DNA from: CAYIEH01 sp964362385 | Lineage (GTDB): Bacteria > Patescibacteriota > Minisyncoccia > UBA6257 > UBA9933 | Length of the DNA: 15,841 nucleotides | Assembly (NCBI GenBank): GCA_964362385.1 | Contig: CAYIEH010000014.1 | Coordinates: 1 to 15,841, forward strand | Reading direction: 5' to 3' | Part shown: positions 1-5,125 of the stretch, in pieces | Layout: the number at the start of each line of letters is the position of its first letter | Numbering within the stretch: position 1 is the first letter of the stretch | The notes under the pieces: model-generated | Told to the model about the DNA's origin: nothing | Database searches by the model: none | The model's input: the letters and a program-made list of their open reading frames with translations, nothing else | Program-made: the position numbers and the translations under genes

Positions 1-5
1 TTTCC

Positions 6-27
6 TCGCCGCCGCTTGCGGCGGCGA
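6..27. repeat. Perfect GC-rich palindrome
   Basis: TCGCCGCCGC and its exact complement form a 10-bp stem around a TT loop. No T-run follows on either strand, so it is not a convincing intrinsic terminator. It resembles the other GC palindromes scattered through the window. The upstream gene, if any, is outside the window. Confidence 0.6.
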
Positions 28-90
28 AAACCGTCCGAACTATTTCAAGAATAGACCACCAAAATTTACTTGAAGAAAAATTTTTATTTG

Positions 91-161
91 GGGCCCGTAG
101 CTTAGTGGCAGAGCACCCGGTTTGCATCCGGGAAATAGGGGTTCGATTCCCCTCGGGTCCA
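91..161 (+). tRNA. tRNA-Ala (anticodon UGC)
   Basis: The cloverleaf is complete. The acceptor GGGCCCG pairs with CGGGTCC and contains the G3:U70 wobble that marks alanine tRNAs. The anticodon stem CCCGG/CCGGG carries the loop TTTGCAT, giving anticodon TGC. The T arm is AGGGG-TTCGATT-CCCCT and the discriminator is A161. CCA is not encoded. It lies 8 nt upstream of a tRNA-Ser gene, and the two are probably co-transcribed. Confidence 0.96.
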
Positions 162-169
162 CTCGGAAA

Positions 170-257
170 GGAGGGTTGGCCGAGCGGTTTATGGCGCTGG
201 TCTTGAAAACCAGTTGGGGGAAACCCCTCACAGGTTCAAATCCTGTACCCTCCGCCA
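170..257 (+). tRNA. tRNA-Ser (anticodon UGA), CCA encoded
   Basis: The acceptor GGAGGGT pairs with ACCCTCC. The anticodon stem CTGGT/ACCAG carries the loop CTTGAAA, giving anticodon TGA. A long variable arm (TGGGGGAAACCCCTCA) is typical of class II serine tRNAs. The discriminator G is followed directly by an encoded CCA (255-257), unlike the neighbouring tRNA-Ala. Confidence 0.96.
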
Positions 258-304
258 AGTTTAAAATTATCCACATTTATATTTTGTTTTTTTATTTTTT
301 GATT

Positions 305-310
305 TATAAT
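305..310 (+). promoter_or_regulatory. -10 box (TATAAT) immediately before an ATG
   Basis: A consensus TATAAT ends 6 nt before the ATG at 317, so transcription would start at or within about 1 nt of the start codon. The T-rich DNA upstream has only a weak -35 candidate near 282-288. No Shine-Dalgarno sequence is present. The arrangement suggests a leaderless mRNA; this is inferred from position alone. Confidence 0.5.
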
Positions 311-316
311 TAAAAT

Positions 317-778
317 ATGGAGGATAAAGAAGGTTTAAAAAGGCGCGCGTTTGGATTTCTTAATGAAAAAGAGGTGGCTGTTATTTCAACTATCTCGGAA
401 AACAACGAACCGACTGCGGCAACGATTTTATTCAGTATTGACGATGATTTTAATTTTTATTTCATAACGCGGAGACAAACCAGAAAGTTCAAAAATATCC
501 AAACAAACAAAAATGTGGCAATCGTTGTGGGAACGGAACTTGAACCGGGAACAATACAAATGCAAGGCGAAGCCCAACTTTTAGAAGGAAATGAGGCGGA
601 AAAATTTTTTAAAGAAATATCAAAAAACAAAAAAGATTTATTGAAACTTTATTACGGTCCGTATCTTTTGGTTCCAGGGTTGGATTTCGCAATTTTCAAA
701 GTAAAAATAAATTGGATGAGACATCTGCGATTGGATTTAGAAAAAATGATAGAAGAATACCACCAGATAATACCTTAG
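317..778 (+). CDS. Pyridoxamine 5'-phosphate oxidase-like FMN-binding split-barrel protein
   Basis: This 153-residue cytosolic protein has the pattern of the PNPOx-like flavin-binding split-barrel family. The opening 'FLNEKEVAVISTISENNEPTA' stretch is followed by beta strands 'ATILFSIDDDFNFYFIT', then 'KFKNIQTNKNVAIVVG' and 'IQMQGEAQLL'. Members bind FMN, or sometimes F420 or haem; the substrate cannot be read from this sequence. Length fits single-domain members (about 130-160 aa). It is the only protein gene on the + strand here, standing alone after the two tRNAs with its own -10 box. There is no signal peptide and no ribosome binding site, consistent with leaderless translation. Family assignment is firm; a true PdxH role in vitamin B6 synthesis is unlikely because it is too short and divergent. 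Confidence 0.85.
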   Translation: MEDKEGLKRRAFGFLNEKEVAVISTISENNEPTAATILFSIDDDFNFYFITRRQTRKFKNIQTNKNVAIVVGTELEPGTIQMQGEAQLLEGNEAEKFFKEISKNKKDLLKLYYGPYLLVPGLDFAIFKVKINWMRHLRLDLEKMIEEYHQIIP

Positions 779-869
779 AAATAAATCCTGTACGCCATAC
801 ATTAAAATATTTAAAAATCCGCCTGTTTGCCCCGTTTGACAACCGCTTTGCGATTTCTAATTGTGGATT

Positions 870-910
870 GGCGCCCCACGGGGAATCGGCGTGAAGCGAC
901 GCGGGGCACC
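870..910 (-). other. Possible RNA hairpin downstream of the tRNA locus
   Basis: Segments 870-880 and 900-910 form an 11-bp stem. Read as - strand RNA (GGUGCCCCGCG with CGUGGGGCGCC), the two non-Watson-Crick positions become G-U wobbles; on the + strand they are mismatches. It lies downstream of the minus-strand tRNA cluster. No U-run follows, so it may be a processing or 3'-end stem and not a standard terminator. The surrounding 779-922 region holds no convincing gene. Confidence 0.35.
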
Positions 911-947
911 CCGGTTCCAACGCTATAACCCCGCGCTAAAAATTCAG

Positions 948-1127
948 CAGCCCCAAGGGGAATTGAACCCCTGTTCCTGCGATGACTTGCCCTCCGAAAT
1001 GTTATGCGCCGTCACCGGGATTCGAACCCGGGTTACATGGATGAGAACCATGTGTCCTGGACCAGACTAGACGATAACGGCATGCAGGCGGGGAACGCAG
1101 TGTCCTAGGCCACTAGACGATGGGGCC
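948..1127 (-). tRNA. Interrupted tRNA (Glu-type) with another tRNA inside its anticodon loop
   Basis: The two separated halves build a complete cloverleaf. Acceptor GGCCCCA (1127-1121) pairs with TGGGGCT (955-949), with a G-U at the first pair. The D arm is 1118-1102. Anticodon stem CTGCG (1100-1096) pairs perfectly with CGCAG (981-977). The variable loop is GAAC, the T arm AGGGG-TTCAATT-CCCCT (972-956), and the discriminator G948. The loop begins TTC and, 107 nt later, resumes as TCAT; joined there it gives TTCTCAT, anticodon CUC (Glu). Other junctions would give CCC or GTC. The D arm (GTCTAGTGGCCTAGGAC) is Glu-type. The insert holds a full tRNA-Glu plus short flanks in which CCCGCC (1092-1087) can pair with GGAGGG. 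It is too short for a group I intron. Whether it is joined, works as a split tRNA, or is dead is unknown. Confidence 0.7.
1007..1081 (-). tRNA. tRNA-Glu (anticodon CUC), nested
   Basis: A complete cloverleaf: acceptor GCCGTTA/TGACGGC, D arm GTC..GAC, anticodon stem CATGG/CCATG with loop TTCTCAT (CUC at 1045-1043), variable TAAC, T arm CCGGG-TTCGAAT-CCCGG, discriminator G1007. CCA is not encoded. It lies entirely within the anticodon loop of the surrounding interrupted tRNA and shares that tRNA's D-arm style and A26, suggesting the two Glu-type genes are related. Confidence 0.93.
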
Positions 1128-1153
1128 ATAAAATGAGATTAGCACAAATTTTA

Positions 1154-1202
1154 TACGGGGCAAGGAACAATGATATTCTTATGCCACTAGATTTACCCCG
1201 TA
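1154..1202 (-). pseudogene. Degenerate tRNA 5'-half in a 10-bp stem
   Basis: Read on the - strand, TACGGGGTAA (1202-1193) pairs with TTGCCCCGTA (1163-1154), with one G-U. The enclosed segment begins TCTAGTGGC and ends GTTCC, aligning with the 5' half of the interrupted Glu-type tRNA downstream (TCTAGTGGC...GTTCC). There is no matching anticodon 3' strand and no T arm. It is best read as a tRNA fragment or tRNA-derived stem-loop; a functional small RNA cannot be excluded. Confidence 0.5.
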
Positions 1203-1266
1203 CTATCCGCCGAAGGTGGATTAGCGCGGGGCGATAGGGGCAGAATTAAAAATCTGATAAAATTTA

Positions 1267-2688
1267 TCACATCTCTTTTATTTCGTCCACAATTTTATCA
1301 AGTCCGATGGCGCGGGACGCTTTAACTAAAATTAAATCTCCTTTCTTGATTATTTTTTTAATCTCGGGCAACGCCTCATCCGCCGTGTGAAACGAAAAAA
1401 TATTCTCCGGCGGCATTCCCGACTGCCTGGCTTTATCCGCGATAAATTGCGCGCGAGGGCCCACGGTTATTAAAACATCTGCGACTTCGCCAACTATTTT
1501 ACCCGCGTTTTCATGCGCTTCAATTGAATATTTTCCCAGTTCAAGCATATCACCCAACAGGACGATTTTTCGTCCGATATTTAAGTCCTTTAAAACGGCT
1601 AATGCCTCTTTAACGGATAGCGGCGACGCGTTATAGCTGTCGTCAATAACCCAGCTTTCTTTAATTCCTTTAATTAAATTCATCCTTCTTTTGGGCGGAA
1701 TGTAATATCTTTCAATAAGTTCCGCGATTTCAACCAAATTCAAGCCGTAAATAATTCCAACGCAAAATGCCGCGGCAACCGCATACGCCTGCGTTCTGCT
1801 GAAAACATTTTTTAAATTAATCGGCACAAAACTGCCTCCGTATTCTATTTTAAAAGAAACACCTTCCAACGCAGATTCTCTCAGATTATTACTCGGATTT
1901 ACGCAGATAGTATCTGCGTTTATCTGCGTTTTATCTGCGTCAATCCGCGCCTGAAGATAATTTTCAAAATTAGAAATTTTTATGTCCGCGCCATCATTGA
2001 AACCGAATGTCAGAATATTCGCCCGCGTTTTTTCTTTCATATTCATAGCGTATACGTCGTTAAAATTCAAAACCGCAAAACCGCCTGTTTGAAGCGATTC
2101 AATTAATTTTCCTTTTTCTTTTGCAACCTCCGCCGGACTTTCATAAAATTCCACATGAACGGGAGTATCGCCGATTGCCGTTATAACCCCGATTTTAGGC
2201 CGGCCTATCTTTAATAAATATTTGATGTCGCCGGGTCTGTCAGCTCCGTATTCTAAAATTAACACCTTTGGGTACCCGCCTTCGCTAGCGCTTCGGCGGA
2301 CAAGCGCCAATTTACGCGGATATACTACGCGGATTAACGCGGATAATATTACTTTTGACCAAAATAATAATTTTCTGAGTTTATATTTCTCTGGCGGAGT
2401 TGCTCGGCTGACTAAATTTAATTCGTTTTCTTTCCAATCGCCGATAATAGTAAGCGGCACTCCGAATTCATTATTCAAATTGCCCTTTGATTTTCTGACG
2501 CGCAAACCTTTTTTATCAGCCGAACTCAAATTGCCCACATTCGCCAAAACGGAATAGATCGCTTCTTTTGCGGAAGTTTTTCCAACGCTTCCGGTGATGG
2601 CGATTATTTCCGGCTTATAACGCCAAATAATTAGTTTAGCCAATTGCTTGATGATATATTTTAATATATTAAATAATATTTTTCGCAT
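1267..2688 (-). CDS. murF: UDP-N-acetylmuramoyl-tripeptide--D-alanyl-D-alanine ligase
   Basis: MurF adds D-Ala-D-Ala to the UDP-MurNAc-tripeptide in the cytosol, using ATP, to complete the peptidoglycan precursor. The 473 residues show the Mur ligase order: P-loop 'ITGSVGKTS' (about 31-39), 'NNEFGVPLT', 'LILEYGADRPGDI', the central ATPase region, then the C-terminal domain with 'DDSYNASP' (about 353) and 'LGDMLELG'. Length is normal for MurF, but two stretches come from repeats: 'LVRRSASEGG' before the 'LEYGA' motif, and 'ARIDADKTQINADTICVNPSN' in the central domain. It is the last gene of the dcw cluster, 187 nt after the ftsI-like gene, with its own promoter candidate and only a weak AGAGA-like ribosome site. 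MurF rather than MurE is favoured by the AEGA-like and DSYNASP motifs. Confidence in the family is high. Confidence 0.93.
   Translation of the reverse strand: MRKILFNILKYIIKQLAKLIIWRYKPEIIAITGSVGKTSAKEAIYSVLANVGNLSSADKKGLRVRKSKGNLNNEFGVPLTIIGDWKENELNLVSRATPPEKYKLRKLLFWSKVILSALIRVVYPRKLALVRRSASEGGYPKVLILEYGADRPGDIKYLLKIGRPKIGVITAIGDTPVHVEFYESPAEVAKEKGKLIESLQTGGFAVLNFNDVYAMNMKEKTRANILTFGFNDGADIKISNFENYLQARIDADKTQINADTICVNPSNNLRESALEGVSFKIEYGGSFVPINLKNVFSRTQAYAVAAAFCVGIIYGLNLVEIAELIERYYIPPKRRMNLIKGIKESWVIDDSYNASPLSVKEALAVLKDLNIGRKIVLLGDMLELGKYSIEAHENAGKIVGEVADVLITVGPRAQFIADKARQSGMPPENIFSFHTADEALPEIKKIIKKGDLILVKASRAIGLDKIVDEIKEM
1901..1949. repeat. Phased ATCTGCGT repeats inside murF
   Basis: ATCTGCGT occurs at 1912-1919, 1922-1929 and 1933-1940, with a variant AATCCGCG at 1942-1949, so the units recur every 10-11 bp. 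An inverted copy ACGCAGAT at 1901-1908 makes a perfect 9-bp-arm palindrome (1901-1919). The block is translated in frame into an extra peptide in MurF ('ARIDADKTQINADTICV'). Confidence 0.8.
2276..2344. repeat. Palindrome plus tandem ACGCGGAT units inside murF
   Basis: CCGCC (2276-2280) and GGCGG (2295-2299) flank a core containing GCTAGC, and encode 'RRSASEGG'. Next to it ACGCGGAT is repeated at 2314-2321, 2327-2334 and 2337-2344. The whole tract reads in frame through the region before the MurF 'LEYGA' motif. It resembles the phased repeats at 1901-1949 in sequence style. Confidence 0.75.
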
Positions 2689-2714
2689 AAATCTATTCTC
2701 TGCTATTAATTCAA

Positions 2715-2743
2715 AATGTAAATATTAAAATGTAACATGACAA
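2715..2743 (-). promoter_or_regulatory. Probable murF promoter with repeated AATGTAA motifs
   Basis: On the - strand TTGTCA (2743-2738) and TACATT (2720-2715) are separated by 17 nt and sit 27 nt upstream of the murF ATG. Three AATGTAA copies (2715-2721, 2729-2735, 2742-2748; spacing 13-14 bp) overlap it and could be operator half-sites or simple AT-rich repetition. Confidence 0.45.
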
Positions 2744-2811
2744 TGTAAAATGCTAGAATTTTAAAATTTAAACTATTTTATAATTTTGATTTATTATTTT
2801 GATTTTTGACC

Positions 2812-2861
2812 CATTCGACTTCGCTCAGAGTCAATCCTGAGTTTACTGAAGGATTGATTTT
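2812..2861. repeat. Intergenic palindromic repeat (TTCGACTTCGCTCAG type)
   Basis: Two hairpins lie in tandem in the ftsI-murF gap: GACT/AGTC around TCGCTCAG, and TCAATCCT (2831-2838) pairing with AGGATTGA (2850-2857). The TTCGACTTCGCTCAG core resembles a widely dispersed bacterial intergenic repeat. Nearby AT-rich arms (AATGTAAAAT at 2742-2751 and ATTTTACATT at 2865-2874) are also inverted copies, so most of this 187-bp gap is symmetrical. Confidence 0.55.
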
Positions 2862-2875
2862 TAAATTTTACATTT

Positions 2876-4603
2876 TTACAGTCCGTCCGGCGCTATATTA
2901 TAGTAATTCAAAATAAACTGCGCCAGTTCCCGGAAAGCGGGAACCACGGTTTGCCCGGCCAGCGGCGCGCCGGCCGGCTTGTCCAATTTGATTAAAATGA
3001 CGAATTTCGGATTACAAGCGGGCTTGCCCGCCGACTTGTCCGCCAAAGCTTTAGCGTCGGCGGAAGTTTTAACGCAGGCGGGAGCGAATCCGACATAGGT
3101 ATTTATAACTTCCTCCGTATAACCGCCTTTTACGAAATCCGGAACAAACGCGGTTCCTGTTTTTCCGGCAACTGAATAATTGGGAATATCGGCGATAATA
3201 TTTTTCTTCACGGCGGAAACCATCATATTCGCGACTTTTCTGGCGGTTTCTTCGGAAATCACTCTTCCGACAACTTCTTCTTTTCCGTCATTTAAAATCA
3301 GCGGCTTCATTAAACTGCCTCCGTTGGCGATTGCCGAAACAGCGGTGATTAGTCTGACGGGAGTCACGGCGATGCCCTGGCCGAAAGAAGCAGTCGCGAA
3401 ATTAACGTCTTTCCCTTTCTTTAAATTCCGCAAATCGCCTTTTAATTCTCCGGGCAATTCTATATTCGTAAGTTTGTCAAAATTAAATTTTTTCAGATAA
3501 TCGTAAAAAATGTCGTGCCCCATTGTTTTTTCAGCAAAAATAGACCCCGTGTTGATTGACTGTTCAATAACTCCGCCCATTGTCTGAAGCCCATGGGCTT
3601 TTTTGTCCCAATTCATAATTTTTCTTCCGTTTATTATTGCCGAACCCGTGTCAATGTAAATCGTGTCAGGAGTGATTTTCCCGCTGTCAATGCCGGCGGC
3701 CATAGTAATAATTTTAAAAACAGACCCCGGCTCATAAATCGCCTGAACCGCCGGATTAAGAAAATTCTTAATGTCCGATTTTGAATAATTATTGGGGTCA
3801 AAATCGGGAAAACTTGTCATTGCCAAAATTTTTCCGTTCCTGGGATTTTGGACAATAATGCTTCCCGCTTCCGCTTCCCAATTCCCAATCAATTTTTTCA
3901 AAATTTCCTCGCTCTCGGCCTGAATATTCCTGTCAATCGTCAAAACAAAATTTTTCCCGTCAGAAGAAGAAATAATTTTATCGCCTTTTATCTCGCCGGA
4001 TTCTCCCCTAAGTTCTTTGTCAAAAAAAGCTTCTATGCCGTAACGGCCTTTTTCATCATAAGGACTGCCTGCGGCTTCGCTTCCGTCCAATGGACTGACA
4101 AACCCCAAAAGATGGCTTGCCAAATCGCCGAACGGATAATAACGGCTTATTTGATTTTTAATATAAATCCCTTTTAGATTAAGACTATCAACGGCTTCAA
4201 CTTGATTGTCTGCCGCTTTAAAAACCAAAAGTTCAAAAAGGCTGTTTGGCTTGTTGAATTTTTTTTCTAAATCACTGGCTGACTGATTGATAATGGGAGC
4301 TAATTGTTCCGCGTAGTTTTGCGCGCTAATTCCGCGCTTCTTGGCTTCTTCCCTGATTTCTTTCGGCACCGCATAAATTAAAGGATATTCTTTGTTTAAA
4401 ACCGCCTGAATTAAATTATTATTTTTATCAGTAAAATAAATATTGCCCCTGTTGGGTTTTATGCCTCCGGAAGCAATCTGCTGGGATTCCGCTTCAGCCA
4501 CATAATGGGCATTTTGATTGAATTGAATGTTGTAAAGACGGGAAATCAGGAATAAATAAGAAATTCCAAAACAAATTATTAATATGGTAATCCGCCACTT
4601 CAT
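2876..4603 (-). CDS. ftsI: Class B penicillin-binding protein (FtsI/PBP2-type transpeptidase)
   Basis: This protein cross-links peptidoglycan peptides at the outer face of the membrane, probably in septum formation given its neighbours. One N-terminal membrane segment (about 5-22) is followed by the dimerisation/pedestal domain ('RGNIYFTDKNN' near 55, 'GLLGFVSP'-like region near 165), then the transpeptidase domain. All three catalytic motifs are present: SxxK in 'EPGSVFK' (about 293), SxN as 'SIN' (about 349) and KTG in 'GKTGTA' (about 482). At 575 aa it is a usual length. A tract of about 20 residues ('VKTSADAKALADKSAGKPA', about 508-529) interrupts the otherwise typical 'GFAPA...NPKFVILI' segment and is encoded by a palindromic repeat. 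The gene follows ftsL after a 122-nt gap made of nested palindromes. Assignment to FtsI rather than another class B PBP rests on dcw context. Confidence 0.92.
   Translation of the reverse strand: MKWRITILIICFGISYLFLISRLYNIQFNQNAHYVAEAESQQIASGGIKPNRGNIYFTDKNNNLIQAVLNKEYPLIYAVPKEIREEAKKRGISAQNYAEQLAPIINQSASDLEKKFNKPNSLFELLVFKAADNQVEAVDSLNLKGIYIKNQISRYYPFGDLASHLLGFVSPLDGSEAAGSPYDEKGRYGIEAFFDKELRGESGEIKGDKIISSSDGKNFVLTIDRNIQAESEEILKKLIGNWEAEAGSIIVQNPRNGKILAMTSFPDFDPNNYSKSDIKNFLNPAVQAIYEPGSVFKIITMAAGIDSGKITPDTIYIDTGSAIINGRKIMNWDKKAHGLQTMGGVIEQSINTGSIFAEKTMGHDIFYDYLKKFNFDKLTNIELPGELKGDLRNLKKGKDVNFATASFGQGIAVTPVRLITAVSAIANGGSLMKPLILNDGKEEVVGRVISEETARKVANMMVSAVKKNIIADIPNYSVAGKTGTAFVPDFVKGGYTEEVINTYVGFAPACVKTSADAKALADKSAGKPACNPKFVILIKLDKPAGAPLAGQTVVPAFRELAQFILNYYNIAPDGL
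3018..3081. repeat. Palindromic element inside the ftsI coding region
   Basis: CCGCCGAC (3028-3035) pairs exactly with GTCGGCGG (3056-3063), and the overlapping GCGGG (3018-3022) pairs with CCCGC (3027-3031). A further CAGGCGGG follows at 3074-3081. The element is translated without a stop and accounts for the extra peptide near the C-terminus of the transpeptidase. Confidence 0.7.
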
Positions 4604-4613
4604 AAAAATTAAA

Positions 4614-4719
4614 TCCCGCGCCTTTTATTACGGCAATATTTTAAACCTAGTCGCTATTCGCCCAAAAAACTATTTCAATTTTTGTTCCGCTACGGAACAA
4701 AAATCTTAAAAGGTGCGGG
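4614..4719. repeat. Nested palindrome filling the ftsL-ftsI gap
   Basis: An inner perfect hairpin has 12-bp arms ATTTTTGTTCCG (4678-4689) and CGGAACAAAAAT (4693-4704) around a CTA loop. An outer pair, CCCGCGCCTTTTA (4614-4626) and TAAAAGGTGCGGG (4707-4719), matches at 12 of 13. The GCGGG ends recall the other GC-box elements in the window. No T-run next to the hairpin makes it an obvious terminator. Confidence 0.65.
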
Positions 4720-4725
4720 GAAACG

Positions 4726-5034
4726 TCAATTATTCTGCACTAACTGCTGTTTTTTGATATATTCGGGATTTTTATCAAGAATTAAGCTCCCATTTTCTAT
4801 TAATGACTGCAATTTTTGAGGGTTGGTTATTTCAAAAAAATTATTTTTTAATTCTGCGTTTTTTACTTCAATTTCACGAAGGGTTGTTTTATAATTGTCT
4901 AAATCATGGCTGAGATTGACGACTCTGTTATAAAAGAAAACTCCGCCGCCTGCGGTTAAAATTAAGGCAAAGATTAAAGCCGGAATCAAAAAATCTGCTT
5001 TATATTCTGTTTTTTTGTTTTGAATAATGGTCAT
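4726..5034 (-). CDS. ftsL: FtsL-like divisome membrane protein
   Basis: A 102-residue bitopic membrane protein: a charged cytoplasmic N-terminus (1-14), one membrane helix (about 15-35, 'FLIPALIFALILTAGGGVFFY'), then an outward-facing coiled coil ('LSHDLDNYKTTLREIEVKNAELKNNFFEI', about 41-70). This is the architecture and length of FtsL, which forms a complex with FtsB/DivIC and FtsQ and activates the septal synthase FtsW-FtsI. Sequence identity in this family is always low, so the call depends on architecture plus its place between rsmH and the penicillin-binding protein, the standard dcw position. No Shine-Dalgarno site precedes the ATG. An AT-rich palindrome separates it from rsmH. Confidence 0.8.
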   Translation of the reverse strand: MTIIQNKKTEYKADFLIPALIFALILTAGGGVFFYNRVVNLSHDLDNYKTTLREIEVKNAELKNNFFEITNPQKLQSLIENGSLILDKNPEYIKKQQLVQNN

Positions 5035-5050
5035 AGAAGATTAAATAAAA

Positions 5051-5125
5051 AATTAAAAATAATGAATAATAAATTTGGATATTTTCAAATTTGCGTTTAT
5101 TATTTTTTATATATTATTTTTAATT
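5051..5125 (-). terminator. Long AT-rich palindrome at the end of rsmH (possible attenuator)
   Basis: AATTAAAAATAAT (5051-5063) and ATTATTTTTAATT (5113-5125) are perfect 13-bp inverted arms, and inside them AAATTTG and CAAATTT form a second stem. The structure overlaps the rsmH stop codon. On the - strand it runs into a T-rich tract, so it could reduce read-through from rsmH into ftsL. It contains almost no G or C, so stability is doubtful. Confidence 0.4.

Larger units (their letters stand above)
923..1237. repeat. Inverted repeat enclosing the whole tRNA locus
   Basis: CTATAACCCCGCGCTAA (923-939) and TTAGCGCGGGGCGATAG (1221-1237) are inverted copies matching at 15 of 17 positions, with an 11-bp perfect core (929-939 / 1221-1231). 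As - strand RNA one mismatch becomes a G-U wobble, leaving 16 of 17 paired. The arms enclose all three tRNA-like units. They could form a precursor stem or mark the ends of a MITE-like unit. No clear target duplication is visible. Confidence 0.6.

Noticed and set aside
40..313. Reading frames of 60-80 codons across the two + strand tRNAs, on both strands
   Set aside because: They are readings of tRNA sequence; the clear cloverleaf structures explain the DNA.
861..1070. A 69-codon + strand frame
   Set aside because: It crosses the minus-strand tRNA halves and hairpins and has no protein-like features.
984..1092. Group I intron in the interrupted tRNA
   Set aside because: After removing the inner tRNA only about 32 nt remain, far too few for a catalytic core, and no P/Q/R/S-like elements were seen.
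3180..4177. Plus-strand frames opposite ftsI
   Set aside because: The opposing frame has all three penicillin-binding-protein motifs; these are shadows.
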